The notes: generated by a model from the letters alone, not told the origin. A DNA stretch of 64,000 nucleotides from Limnoperna fortunei (GCA_944474755.1 OX104111.1:95398805-95462804), one strand, 5' to 3'. Numbered from the stretch's first letter, positions 10,401 to 21,344 are shown. Translations and numbers: made by a program.

Positions 10401-11832
10401 ATGAAAACACAGTTTCAGGGCCGAATGTTGCTTTTACCTTGTTTTTGTATTGTGAACGAGAAAGTTGTTAAATTGTTTTAATTAAAAATTGAATGCATTC
10501 TTTTGAAGTTTCATTGACGTATCAATGCGTTGACTAAAGCTTCGTTCAACGCTTCCATACGTCAATGAAACTTCAAAAGAATTCATTCAGTTCTTCTATT
10601 TACATTTTATTTTATTAAAAAAACTTCTGGGGTCCCGATTTTAATTGTACACAATTTATTTTTGTTGATTTAAATTACTCCGCGTTGTTTAGTGTAGACG
10701 TCGTCACAGAAGCGCGTGCTCTTCCTGGTTACCAGTTTCACTGAGAAATGCAAAGAATAATTCTACGTCATCATGTAATGGTTTGAGCCAATACAAATTT
10801 AGGATATCGATTAAAAACATACATTATGTAAATATTACTTAAATAATTTACTTAGTTAAATGCTCAGTATGTTTGTTTCAGTTTTCCCAAAATGAGAAAC
10901 TGTGTAGAATTATTAAAACTACATACCCAAAGACATTAGTAGAGGCTAGTCCTTATGACAAAATATGGGGCATTGGTTTGAAGAAAGATGATCTCAGAGC
11001 AAAAAACAAAAAAACCTGGAGAGGGAAAAATTTATTGGGCCAAGCATTAACGGATGTACGTAATGAATTGATGAAGGAAGAAAGCAAGAGTGCCCAAAAC
11101 AGCGATATTTCTAAAGATGCAGAAATCCAGAAGAAAGACAACAACGTACCAGTAGTTGATGCCCAGTCTGCTGACAAAAATACGGACAAAAACACAGACA
11201 ATAGTAGTGATAGCAATTCCATCTTAAGCGAACCTGGTCCCCATTCACATGTTTGTTCTAACTGTACCTTAAGTGGTGATGAAACAAAAAATGAAAAAGA
11301 AATGTCTACAAATGATAACAAAGTTGACAACGTTGACACCCGCAACATCAAAAAGAATGATGCTTTTGGAAAACCGAATGAGACGACAACATCCATAGAC
11401 CAAGAGCCAGTCGTTAGCGTCACTGTCAAGATGGACGTCGCCAAGGTAGACACTTGTTGCAAACAAACAGAGAATGAGGACTGCGCTAGCCACGACCCAG
11501 TAATTAACGATGTTGGAAACACTTCTGTCGGTCAATTCACGCCAGATGGTACTACCGACAAGATGGCCTCTAATACTCCTCCACTTCAACCCGCAAAATG
11601 CGCAGCAAACCAAGAAAGAATGTGTAGTGAGAATGCTCTGAATAATAAGCCTCCGGAAAAACAAGTCGACAAGAGCAATACTAATCAAGTTATTTCAGAG
11701 AATTCATCCAGGACATCAGAATCCCGTGCCGACCATACGTTAACTAATGATGAAAATAAATCCAGTGAACATGAAGGAGAAACCACGTTGTATGAAAATA
11801 CTGTTGAACAAACCGGACAACCGGATATATAG
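3830..11832 (+). CDS. Two-domain NADAR protein, five exons (tandem-fused gene)
   Basis: Predicted CDS: 3830-4481, 5154-5305, 7036-8317, 8980-9131, 10882-11832 (3189 nt, 1062 aa). All introns are GT-AG and phases match (1,0,1,0). NADAR-1 spans about residues 180-333 and NADAR-2 about 658-811. Each shows the family blocks: FFWQKDSPFSQW, NCAEQYMM.SKA, GDEETAEEIL, GRQVRNFD..KW, LVEASPYDKIWGIG and WRGKNLLGQAL. The conserved Glu (209 and 687), Trp (253 and 731) and Asp (294 and 772) are at positions equivalent to those implicated in catalysis in YbiA-type enzymes. The N-terminus and linkers are Lys/Asn/Ser/Asp-rich and low-complexity; no signal peptide or membrane segment is seen, so it is probably cytosolic or nuclear. 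The start was chosen at 3830 because Met-Ala-Thr/Ser-Ser is conserved in every paralogue. Known NADAR proteins are N-glycosidases on riboflavin intermediates or ADP-ribosyl-guanine; which substrate applies here is unknown. A model of two separate genes is unlikely because the second copy lacks its own start. Confidence 0.82.
4482..5153 (+). other. Intron 1 of the didomain NADAR gene
   Basis: AT-rich, GTAAGA...TTGCAG. No independent gene. It is duplicated as intron 3 (8318-8979) at very high identity, and diverged forms occur in the pseudogene loci (e.g. 26,568-27,105 and 38,008-38,531). Confidence 0.85.
5154..5305 (+). CDS. NADAR gene exon 2
   Basis: 152 bp, acceptor TTGCAG, donor AAAAG|GTATGG. 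Encodes MLFGDEETAEEILKEE through GNKEK, including the GRQVRNFD..KW block. It differs from exon 4 at residue 255 (Tyr instead of Asp). Confidence 0.88.
5470..5760 (-). repeat. Old tRNA-derived SINE copy in intron 2
   Basis: Diverged, near full-length copy of the SINE at 34,565. It has the 'tatactatggcatccag' core and ends in 'cattcggtcaccgaggc', the reverse complement of the tRNA A-box region. Duplicated at 9,310-9,600. Confidence 0.75.
5990..6470 (+). repeat. 409-bp-type retroelement relic in intron 2
   Basis: Diverged copy, in the same orientation, of the element at 41,100-41,508. Shared landmarks are 'cccaggtggcggat', 'aagaccc.ttttgta', 'aattctac.tccct' and 'tgctgaaatactaattgctaga' near the 3' end. 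Confidence 0.6.
6644..6746. repeat. Palindromic element (hairpin, ~45-bp arms)
   Basis: The left arm 6644-6689 reads attgaatgcattcttttgaa and continues through tttcattgacgtat. The right arm 6702-6746 is its near-perfect reverse complement, with a ~12-bp loop. Probably a miniature inverted-repeat element. Duplicated at 10,488-10,590. Confidence 0.75.
7036..8317 (+). CDS. NADAR gene exon 3, fused exon 3 / exon 1'
   Basis: A single open 1282-bp exon. It begins FSQNEKLCRIIK (the C-terminal third of NADAR-1), continues through an acidic Asp/Asn/Lys linker with DKNTDKNTDNSSDSNS, and at about 7755/7756 switches without a break into exon-1 sequence (SGPNNTDLNGQSKDVKQ). It ends with the first third of NADAR-2 (from residue 658) and the exon-1 donor GCAA|GTAAGA. 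The switch point is the junction of the 3.84-kb tandem duplication. Confidence 0.88.
8980..9131 (+). CDS. NADAR gene exon 4 (second copy of exon 2)
   Basis: 152 bp with the same splice sites as exon 2, nearly identical in sequence. It completes the middle of NADAR-2 (residues 696-746) with the conserved Trp at 731. Confidence 0.88.
9310..9600 (-). repeat. Old SINE copy in intron 4
   Basis: Duplicate of the 5,470-5,760 SINE, with the same diagnostic substitutions. Confidence 0.7.
9870..10310 (+). repeat. 409-bp-type retroelement relic in intron 4
   Basis: Duplicate of the relic at 5,990-6,470. Confidence 0.6.
10488..10590. repeat. Palindromic element, duplicate copy
   Basis: Same hairpin as 6644-6746. 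Differences lie mainly near the arm/loop boundary (atgattgcg versus atcaatgcg, and one extra c in the right arm). Confidence 0.75.
10882..11832 (+). CDS. NADAR gene exon 5 (terminal)
   Basis: Starts after TTTCAG with FSQNEKLCRIIKTTYPK, completes NADAR-2, then runs through an Asp/Asn/Glu-rich tail to TAG at 11830-11832. From about 11602 the sequence diverges from exon 3, giving the native tail (CAANQERMCSENALNN... ending EQTGQPDI). Motifs in this tail (QVDKSN, ENTVEQ) recur in the separate tail exons of the pseudogenes. Confidence 0.88.
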   Translation, partial: FSQNEKLCRIIKTTYPKTLVEASPYDKIWGIGLKKDDLRAKNKKTWRGKNLLGQALTDVRNELMKEESKSAQNSDISKDAEIQKKDNNVPVVDAQSADKNTDKNTDNSSDSNSILSEPGPHSHVCSNCTLSGDETKNEKEMSTNDNKVDNVDTRNIKKNDAFGKPNETTTSIDQEPVVSVTVKMDVAKVDTCCKQTENEDCASHDPVINDVGNTSVGQFTPDGTTDKMASNTPPLQPAKCAANQERMCSENALNNKPPEKQVDKSNTNQVISENSSRTSESRADHTLTNDENKSSEHEGETTLYENTVEQTGQPDI

Positions 11833-14090
11833 CTTATTCTTTTGACCAGCAAGTCATTTCATTTGTGCACGAAAATGATTTTATCAGTTCAAAAAAATGT
11901 GTAATTATTAAACCCCGTTAAAATTAAACAGTATGGTAAAAGTAGGTGGCCAATTTAGGACTTACAATTCTGTAATAATTAACAGATGCACAGATGGATC
12001 AGATTTTTCAACCATTTAAATCTTTTAATACAAATTTTCAATTTAAGTTTTATAATTAATTTGTTTTATTATAGAGATTTGTTTTATTATTTACTGTCAA
12101 CCCAACAAATTTAAATTAAATATTGTAAGAGGATTTTAAAATATATGTCATATGTGATAATTTTCAAATATATAACTATATTTATGATTAAATGTTTTTG
12201 AGTTTTGTCATGTTTCAAAAGAACAAAGTAAATATATATATTAATTATGACTTTATGCCTCTGCTGGTGCTTGTTAGTCCCCAAATACTGCGAGCACTGT
12301 AGTCAAACTTCGGTGCTGACATTTTACTAACTGATTCATTCAGTGATATATTGAATGTTCTTAATATGTCTTACATTCTTTGGTTTCTATTCCCCATGGT
12401 GTGAATGGCCGTACCGGAATTTGCTTTTTCAACCTTTTCGGAAATTTGTTTATAAGAGCTCTTCAACATTTTAAGTGTTATTTGTTTAGATTTGATGCAT
12501 CAAAATTTTGGTTATAAATCAATTAAACATTAGGTTGTGTGTTTTAAGTGTCACTGAAGAGTCAATATTTATCAGCGCCATTGTGTTGACACTTACAATT
12601 AACAAACTAATATTGTAATGTACATGTAAGTATAGTCATACACTCTAGATTCTACTTGAAATATAACTTATTGTATGTTCATACAATTCGTTTGCAAAAA
12701 TGAGTTTAAGTAAACGTAAATTGATTTCAAAGCGAAAAAATTAAATTCATGTATAACGAACAAAAGTTATAGTACTGGAAACCTGACTGTCATCTCGCGA
12801 TCAGATAATGATCAAAACCAAATGTAAAATGAAGAAGTGTTTTTAAATGTATGATATAGTTTGTAAGAATAACCTTTTAAATATTTTCTCATTATTTTCA
12901 ATGAAAAGCATCATTTGACCATCACCAAAAAATTAAAATTAATTGGCATACCCAAGATTGAATGTGTTCTGTGTTAGTATTTTGTATGAATAGTGTCGTG
13001 TTTGAAAACGCTTTAAATAGTACCATCAGGATATATTTTATGTTCCACGAATCATATCACATAGCTCTATAATGTCTCTGTTGACCTATCGCTTTTAGAA
13101 TAATGGTCAGAAATATGTAGAGCTCCACACATATTGAATGATATCATTTAATCAAATTTTTGATTTCCTAAACGTGAATGAAATGAGTTACTGCTTGATT
13201 AATTATAAGGTTGCGAAATGCATGAAATATTAGAAATTATCCCGCTGAAAATGTAATTTTGATAAATTAAGTGTAGTAAAAATAGTTTTGCACTATGGAT
13301 GCAAAATATTTAGAGATTTACGTTATAGGATATATCTATTTATCTCTTGATTAAAATAAAGAAGTACAAACGACTTTTAACCAGTATCGCGGGAAATATG
13401 TTGTTGTATTCCACATGTCTTATGTTATTTTATATCGATTACTAATAAAAATTCATATGTAAAATTAAGAGTACGGTAATAAATACTATTGATAACAGAT
13501 TGATTGTTTCATGGAATGATTGCTTAATTTCCGGCGAGCATTATTTAAGACATACTCAGGAAGAGACCAAGTTAACCAAGAATAAATCAATTAGGAAACT
13601 GATTAGCTAATGAATGTAGAATTTGAATAAATTTTGACTGCCTCAAAATTATGGCAAGTTGGGTCGGAACTGACAATTCATTGTTTTGTTGCAGCTTCAA
13701 TGCGCCTACTTTAAAGTAGTCTTTATAGTGCAAGAGACATGACACTTTCAAAACTCTTACAAATATGGTCCTGGGACCTGTTTTCTGTATTGAAACACTA
13801 CAACTTCCATATCCGCTACCTGGGGACGCACTGGGCAGCTATGTGAGTTGCGCACCAGCGACCAGTACAATTGGTGTAATACCCGGTGGCAATAACAAGA
13901 TGCACGTTCTATAGATTATGGGGCCTTGGTTTGCACGAAATGAATACAGAGCATTAAACATAAAATCCTTTAAAAATCTAAGCGCTAATGACGTACTTGA
14001 GATGATTTGATGAGGAAAGAAAGACCTGCTTATATGTACAGCCATTATGAAAACAACATAGATGTATCCTAGAGTAGGTTTCGCTTGCTG
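11833..14090. other. Intergenic, AT-rich, no gene seen
   Basis: Presumed 3' UTR and flank of the NADAR gene. Positions 12,246-12,600 ('ctctgctggtgcttgttagtc' onward, ending 'gtcactgaagagtcaatatt') resemble a dispersed repeat I associate with mytilid genomes. Positions 13,640-13,880 are a decayed minus-strand copy of the 409-bp retroelement. Nothing else is supported. Confidence 0.5.
13640..13880 (-). repeat. Decayed copy of the 409-bp retroelement
   Basis: Retains 'tatccgctacctggggacgc', 'ctgggcagct' and 'cctacttt' in the order of the reverse complement of the 41,100-41,508 element. The short minus-strand open frame over it is a repeat product. Confidence 0.55.
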
Positions 14091-14099
14091 CTAAAATGT

Positions 14100-14400
14100 C
14101 CGAAAACAAATTGAAGAATTAGACGTTTACGGATGTCAAGTCGAAAAGAGCAACGATTCATTTGACTCCGTTGAACATCATAATGCTGCCAATGCATCCG
14201 GGAAGTCAGAATCTCCGTTGATGAAATATATCCAGATAACTTAAAAGAGAATATGTTCACTGACTGATAGTGGAAAGTAATCCGATGTTAAGAGAAACAA
14301 AAGTAGAATAAAACACTGTTAGTTCAAATGACCCAACCTATATAGCTAATTTGTCTGACCTACACATTGATTCCGGTGTTCAGAAAATGTTGTTTTAGGG
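14100..14400 (+). pseudogene. Relic of a NADAR tail exon
   Basis: Matches the C-terminal tail exon of the family ('gtcgaaaagagcaa...gactccgttgaaca.cataatgctgcc', 'gtcagaatctcc', 'ttaaaagagaatatgttcactga'), with stops. No NADAR domain is nearby. Confidence 0.55.
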
Positions 14401-15479
14401 ACTTTGCAATATTTATCTGAGGATTGACCCAGTGAACTTAGAATCCTTACTTAATAAAAATATGCTTTGCATAGCTGATATTATTTATTTAAAACGTTCT
14501 TTACCCACTCTAAGCAATAAGAGAAAAGTCTATACCCCGCCAGAAAATAAACAATACATCAATATTAATATTAATAATATTAATGTTAGTACATGTACAT
14601 ATATTTTTAAGCCTAAATTTTTATGTTCTTTTAAATCAAGATAGTTTAAACTTTTCAGTCCTTTAATTATATTTTTATATCTTTACAAATTTTCAAACTA
14701 GTTTGCTAGTCGCCGTAATTCTGTTTAAAAAACTTATCACCTCGCTAGTAATCAGCAGGAAAAAAGGAAATCGTATCACCCACATTTGCAACAGTCAATT
14801 TATCCAATAATTATTTCACAGCCCATCAGATAACAAAACTACAGAAACTTTCAGAATCTATAACAATAAAGTTAGGTGCGATTACCACAGATAATAATGT
14901 ATTGATATTTTAGGACTTATTTGATTATTTGATTTTACCAATCATATTATGATTGATAAAATAGAAATGATAAAATAAAAATTTGTTAATGGTAACTGAT
15001 CGTTTTTAGCTTTTTAACTTAGATTAATTGTTTTGACATGGGCGAAGAAAGTTAAATCCCAAAATATTCTACAGACAAAAATCTTCTTGAAAGGTCTGAA
15101 TTTAAACAAATTCACGCCACAGCTTCATGTACAAATGTTGTCTCTATTGATTGAATAAGAACTTAAAACATGTATTCAAGGTGCTACTGAATTACTACCT
15201 TTATAGCTTCTTTACTTAGTTCGATTGTGAAATAGGTAACGAAAAGCAATAACATCTCTGGCCTACACCGATTTGAAGAGGGACGATTCATTCAAGTCTA
15301 AATTGATGTTCATCCATTGATGTAAAGAATAATATGATCACATATACGTGTGTATTTCATTCAAAGTAATTCTGGTTTTGGAATGTCGTCCGTTCATAAT
15401 GTTCAAACTAAACATACACCATGACATTACGTAGAAATAACTTATATCGCCTCAAGTCCTATTAATGTTGAACTATTCG

Positions 15480-16520
15480 TAATCGAGGTGTATGAACTTA
15501 ATGAAGATTAGTTTAGCCTTTTGAGGTCATTATCAATGAACCATTGTGACATGCAGTAAACCAGTCGTACGTTTTATAATCTTGTTACGGTGGTTTCAAA
15601 TTCCACATTATGCTTTAAATATAAACCAATTGTAGGATTAACATCGTTAGTAATAATTTACTTGTTTTACCATGTGCAGTGTAGAATTACGTGTCATGCG
15701 AACAACTTTTCAATCAATAAAAAAATCAATTAATCAATCACTTTGAACCATAAGCAGCCTTGTTATAAACGTTTTAATTATAATTACACGTTTCCCAGGG
15801 AGAACACCACATTTTTATTAATATTAGTATTTTAAGGTAATTGTGAATTTCTAAAGTAAAATGAATAAGTTTATCACTTAGTTTTCACAGAGCAAGGAAC
15901 TTTATAGAATTATCAATCAAAGAAACAATTTCAAAGGCAGTACTGGTAATACCTAATAGCAAGATATATGAGGCATTTGTTTTGTCTCCAACTTATTACA
16001 GAGCAACCACCTCCCAGGAAATTATACAATAGATGACATGCCCTTCTGATATGTTCCGCCATGATACACAAAACACTAATAATTTAGCAGACAAGTTCAA
16101 ATGAATCACGAACTAGAAATTTAGAAGGAAGGTAGATGTATTTCATGTACAATTCACCAGCAACAACTTCGGAAAGAAAATTGCAATGATAGCAATCACA
16201 TCTTAGACGAACTCCGTCCGCTTCATTGTTAACTGTTTCATATTCTACTTGTGAACCTCGATTTGGCATAACATTGTTATAATAAAATTCCAGATCGTCA
16301 TAATGCAGACTATGCACCCGAGACGCCAGACTCCTCTGCTGATCAAATATCCGAACACAATTTAAAAGAGCATAACCTCACTGACGCTAAAAATACATCC
16401 TAAAGACCAAGAAGGACGAAAATGCTGTTAAACAAACCGGATGAAACTCTATATTGGATTCTTATGACCAATACGGTTATTCTGGTGTGCAAGAAAATAA
16501 TGTTTAAAATATAAATAAGT
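15480..16520 (+). pseudogene. Decayed NADAR-family relics (possible exon 3 start; tail exon)
   Basis: Positions 15,886-15,940 ('ttttcacagagcaaggaactttatagaatt') look like a worn exon-3 start. Positions 16,270-16,500 contain 'caccc.agacgccaga.tcc.ctgctga' and 'aatttaaaagagca', matching the tail exon. The block 15,480-16,260 as a whole is paralogous to 42,950-44,940. All frames are broken. Confidence 0.45.
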
Positions 16521-16529
16521 GTAGTTTTT

Positions 16530-18264
16530 GAAAAAAAAAATTACACATTTTAAATGTCAAAGTTAAGTCTGTTCCGTGACAGCAGCCGGATAAGATTTCC
16601 GACTTTGAACAATAATTATAAACTATATAGCGCGATAGCAAAATCTCATTTAGATGAGGGATTAAATTATTAACATTTTTAAATACATTTCTTTACTAGA
16701 GAGTCAAATGGGAATCTCTCCTGCCGTGGATGTCTGCTCGAAAAAACTTCACACACTTTCAACATGGTAATAGAATCGTTTCAAATATTTTTAGCAGGTT
16801 CTATGAAATCATTTAATTACACACAATTTACTGGTGACAAAACATATTTGTAGTGTATTGTGGCATGTGTTTCAACAAACACTTGGTATTCCAATGGGTA
16901 CAAACTGTACTCGGCAACTAATCATACTTGGCAAATTTTATTTAAGGTCTAATGATTTTTTTCATATCGAATTTTCTATTATTGATATCGAATATATTGA
17001 TATAAAAAGGATGTTTTGATAATAAAAAATCCTATGTCCGATCTTCTGACATCATAAAATCGAAGTTATGAAAAAATGAATTATTGATATAAAAATAAAT
17101 TGACTTTTTTATATCAGAAAATAGAATTCGTAATTTTCTCATTTAACATGTCACATAATTGTAAATAAATAGTAAAACAGCTGTTTTTTTCATTTCGTAG
17201 GGCGATTTTCCATAGTAAATTTTGACCTTATTTTCATCAGAATTGTAACGTAGGGCAGACGATTGTTCTCGATTCGCAATGTTTCACAGTTGAGGCGGGT
17301 AAAGTCTCGCAGTTTGTCTGAATACCATTTAACATCACAATTACAAACGAACTTTTGTAAGGTCAATTTAGAAAAAAAATGGCTGACTTACTATGTGAAA
17401 TTCCAGTAGCAAAATTAATTTGTGACATGGAAAACAAAAAAGGCATAGTATGAAATATGGCCGCGGAAATTTGTTTCTATTGCTTTTTCTTAATTCAAAG
17501 GTACAATACAGAATAATATAAAAATACAGGAAAAAAAAATAAGCAAACGGTTGTGTGTGTGTGTGAGTGTTTTAGTATAGATGGCTGCAGTTCCCATTCC
17601 TACGCGTCTCAATTACCTGGATTTTCTGTCTGGATTTTCTTTCATCGCCTTTTGACTTTTCCAAGTCACCCACATGGCAGTGGGGCTATTCATCCCATAG
17701 CCGGGCCAAGAACGCCGAGTATTAGGGCGTGTACACACATCGGCGGGCTTACACACTGCATTTATGGGGCCCTTACTGCTACGAGAACTCCTTCAAATAA
17801 GTTCGGGGTTATAAACAATTACCGTGCATTGCCACAGGGAGACATTAAATGATAGATGCTTTTTACTGGCAAGGAGAGATACGCACTCAACACTCCCTGT
17901 CTCATATATAAGACATGCTAGCCAGTGGAAGCAGTAGATCTATAGGTTGATCCCCACCACACTAGAGGCTTATCAACTGCCCTGTGGCATGACCATATAT
18001 ATTTCAGTTGCTTTTATATTACTTTGAATTATTTGTAATTACAGTGTATGAAATTACCGATTATTTTAATCTTTTCTTATGAGTTAATTTTATTATGAAT
18101 TTAAAAAAATAAAATTGCAGACGTATACAAATGATGGTGAAACGGATTTTGAATACAATCTAGAAAATCATCATAACGTTATACAGACAATGTCAAAGAA
18201 ACACATAATATCGAATTCAAATTAATTGATTCATAAACGAACAGATAAAACTGAATGTAAAGAA
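16530..18264 (+). other. 5' flank of NADAR pseudogene locus at 18.3 kb
   Basis: Non-coding. Contains the AT-rich 'gatatc/gatatt' block (about 16,930-17,170), the 'cgattgt...aaagtctcgc.gtttgtc' block (about 17,260-17,340), the 'ctgtctggatttt.tt.ca.cgcc' block (about 17,620-17,800) and a putative 5'-UTR acceptor at about 18,119. The same order occurs upstream of five other exon-1 copies. Confidence 0.65.
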
Positions 18265-19480
18265 ATGGCTACTTCCGAAACAAGATGTTATCAAAATAAC
18301 ATAAAAATACCGATCTTACTGGACAGTGTAAGGATGAAAAACAAAAATACAGATAAACCAGACAGCCAAGTTGACTCAATGACGTAAACAACCACAAAAA
18401 GTTCACTAAGGCTAGTCTGCACAAAAAGGAAAAGATTGATAATGGTATTGTAAACTGAAAAGTTTGTAAATTGTTTTTTTTTCAATAAAATGAATTTCTT
18501 ATCTCCTTTATTATGTTTGTTTCAGTTTTCTCTGAACAAGAAACTTTATATTATTATTAAAAAGACATACCCAAAGATATTAGTTAGAAGCATGTTCTCG
18601 TGACAAAATATCGAAATAGGTTTGTCTGAATATGATAAAAAAGAACAGCAATTCATGAAAAAACAATTTATTGGGCCAAGCCTTAACTGAAGTATGCGAT
18701 GACTTGATAAGGACAGAAGAGAAGGATCTCAATTCATTCATGTTTTCTTGTAAAATCCAAATTAATGATAAACCAGTAGACCAATAGTTACACAACAGTG
18801 CGAGTAAGGACGACAAGAGCAATGTTGTTTGTTCTTCAGACTGTAGCAATGGAGACGATCCATCCAAAAAACATGTACCAGAATCCCCGACTAATGAAAT
18901 ATGCGCAAACAATTCAAGCATTCATGTTCACTGATGCTCAAAATAAATGCAAAATGGAAGCAAGAATACGACATAGTTTACTCGCCTGACCAGCAAGCCA
19001 GCAAGTTAAGTCAGGTGCGCAAGAAAATAGTATCCAAGATAAAAATAATAATAAAAAAATAAAACCAGAGCATAAAATACAATCACTAAAGAAAAACAAT
19101 CTTTGATATTGTAGTACGCCCGATGCTGTAAAAATAACAAATGCACTTTGAAAAGATTTTAATAATTCCTTTTATTAATTCATTCAAATCATGTTCTGTT
19201 CGTAATATATCTTTTATTTTATTTATTTGAAGTAGAACAATGCATTAAGGATTCGTCTCAACATCAATCTCAGAAAAACCATGTCGACTTTAGCAATACT
19301 AATCTATTCGATTCTTCAGACCATCATTATGCAGATTATGCACCTGCGGCGCCCGAATCTCCTGCTGATAAAATATCTGAAATCAATTTAAAAGATCAGA
19401 CGATCGCAGTTACACAAAATAAATTCAATGTTGGAGAGAATAAATCTGATATAGTAGAAACAAAACACTGGTAAACCAAC
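18265..19480 (+). pseudogene. NADAR pseudogene, truncated locus
   Basis: Exon-1 start at 18,265 (Met-Ala-Thr-Ser-Glu-Thr-Arg) frameshifts within about 20 codons. The NADAR part of exon 1 and all of exon 2 are absent. Exon 3 begins at 18,526 after TTTCAG (FSLNKKLYIIIKKTYPKILV), then frameshifts and hits TGA within the ASPYD block. It retains recognisable WGIG and GKN.LGQAL remnants to about 18,720. Tail-exon sequences follow at about 18,800-18,990 and 19,230-19,480. The deletion that removed exon 2 places exon 3 only 261 bp after the start codon. Not a functional enzyme gene. Confidence 0.85.
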
Positions 19481-19499
19481 CAAGCAACACAAACTAGCA

Positions 19500-20120
19500 A
19501 ATTCTAATCAGCAAGTAAGTTTAGTCGTGCAAGAAAATGACTAAGATGCAAAACTATAACAATTTATGAAATTCTAACCACACTGCATGAACAGTGTGAT
19601 TACCACAGACAATAATGTTTTGACAAATATATATTGTCCTATCATGTACGGGTGGTAGTCCTTAAATGATATAATAAAACTTGCTTAATTGTAATTGTTT
19701 GTTAAAAATTCCTTTTAACTTGAAGGAAATGTTTTGACAAGAGCGACAGAAAGTCCCAAAAATGATATGAAATACACTTTTTGTGAAATCGACGCCAGTA
19801 GAACAAGATTCTAGACAAACAAATAAAACACGAAACAAACACTAACAACACAAAAAGTGAGTAAGCCAAGCCTAATAAAACCATAGGTGCAAAAACATTA
19901 GTTTCGTCTTGGTGTTTAAAGCCAATTTCAGCAAATTTCTGCAAATGTCATGAATGTCGTTTAGTTTTTATGAGAGGAAGCCAGAGTTCCCCGAGGACAC
20001 CCCGACCTTCAGAAGTAAGAAATGGACAAATAAGATTGGAGTCGAGCGAAGTGCAAGAAAGTAAAATTTATTATAATCCGAACCATTTACAATTTTGAAC
20101 CACAAACTAAAAAACGATTA
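19500..20120. other. Non-coding; degraded SINE
   Basis: Positions 19,920-20,010 carry a worn minus-strand SINE core ('gagaggaagccagagttcccc'). No gene is supported. Confidence 0.45.
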
Positions 20121-20430
20121 ACAAACAATACATTAATTAAAAAAGGGGTGGGATGGGACACAGGGAATAAAGTTTTGACTGCAACTGAAAAAGTACAGAG
20201 TATTGGGTAGGGTCGGAAAATTTAGCCTTTTGTAGCGGTTACAATGAGCCTACTTTTTTTCGAAATCTACAAATTGATCTTTATCGTGCAAGGAGCGTGG
20301 CTTTCCGTATTATGACCTGACAACCCCCACTCAAACGAGAGGGTCTCCCCTATCCGCCACCCGGGGACGCGCTGGGCTGCTCTGTAGGTCGAGCAGTGGG
20401 AACCGTCCCAGTATTGTCCCAGAAGATAAC
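20120..20430 (-). repeat. 409-bp-type retroelement copy
   Basis: Well-preserved minus-strand copy ('ccgccacccggggacgcgct', 'gagagggtctcccc', 'acaatgagcctact'). The short minus-strand frames here are repeat products. Confidence 0.75.
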
Positions 20431-20439
20431 AATGAAATA

Positions 20440-21340
20440 AATCCAGATGCAAAAATTTAAAAGGGACATGTAAGTTTTGTACAACCAATACAAAAACCAC
20501 ACACACTTAGAGACACTACATAATAGCGATCCCATATAAGACGAATTCAAAATAAAATGTCGACAAGGGATATTACCTTTGATAAATTAACTTTATTTAA
20601 ATCTAAATAGATTAAGCTTCTTTTAGCAACGTAGTGATAAAATAAACCCAAAGAATTAGCGACAATTTACAAATAACATACATTTCTTAAGATGTAACTT
20701 GCAGAAAGTAAACTAATAATAAAGACTGCATACTACTACCAAACAGTTAACGTTATAGGCAACATTGTGCCAGAAATCACAAAAAAGATTCTCCCAATCT
20801 AGAATCAGGCTTGATATGATAGTCCTAATTCTTTACACGTTGCAAAATGCAAAACAAACCTAAAAGATATGTGCAGTTACGCCCGCCAACATTGTGTACA
20901 CTTTAAGATTTTAAGAATCGGCTACGGTTTCTGAAATTATCTGCTAAAAAGGGTTTTCGTGTTGGGGCAGATAACTGTTACTAAAAATAGAACGGTCTCA
21001 CAGGGTAAGTCAGATCATCTCATGGTATGAGCAATTAAAGGTACCAAGTATCAGAATGATATGTTGAAAACCCTTCTGGCAAACGCATTCGAAAATTTAG
21101 GGAGAAAAAGAAAAAAATAATAATCATAAGAAATACAAAAAGGTATTTCCACTGTAGTGAGAAAGACCTTAATAAGAACGAGACAACAGGAAAAGCCTAT
21201 TCTTTTGATCAATAAGCAGATTAAGTTGTACAAGAAATGTTTTAAATAATAATTTATAAAAAGTTGAATAAATTATAACAAACAGTAAGGTGCGGTTACA
21301 ACTGGGAAAGTTTCATGACATTTAAGACATATGTAAAAAG
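20440..21340. other. Non-coding stretch related to 29.6-30.3 kb
   Basis: Shares blocks with 29,640-30,330 ('gatgtaagttttgtacaacca...aaaaccacacaca', 'gagacaacagga.aag', 'acagtaaggtgc'), so it belongs to the duplicated array unit. No gene. Confidence 0.5.
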
Positions 21341-21344
21341 TATT

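Larger units (their letters stand above)
9132..10881 (+). other. Intron 4 of the didomain NADAR gene
   Basis: Near-identical copy of intron 2, carrying the same SINE relic (about 9,310-9,600), the same retroelement relic (about 9,870-10,310) and the same palindrome. No separate gene. Confidence 0.85.
3920..11601 (+). repeat. 3.84-kb direct tandem duplication inside the gene
   Basis: Unit 1 is 3920-7755 (3836 bp) and unit 2 is 7756-11601 (3846 bp). Exons and introns are alike throughout, with scattered substitutions and small indels. The left breakpoint lies in the exon-1 linker ('agtggaccaaac' at 3920 and 7756). The right breakpoint lies in the exon-3 tail ('cgcaaaatgc' ending at 7755 and 11601). 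At most one base of microhomology is visible at the junction. Confidence 0.92.

Noticed and set aside
18265..18720. Processed (retroposed) NADAR copy because exons 1 and 3 are close together
   Set aside because: Intronic acceptor sequence (TTTGTTTCAG) is retained before exon 3 and no poly-A tail or exact exon joint is present; deletion explains it.
20267..20550. Minus-strand open frames of 66-79 codons
   Set aside because: They are translations of the 409-bp retroelement and its flank, repeated elsewhere with different breaks.
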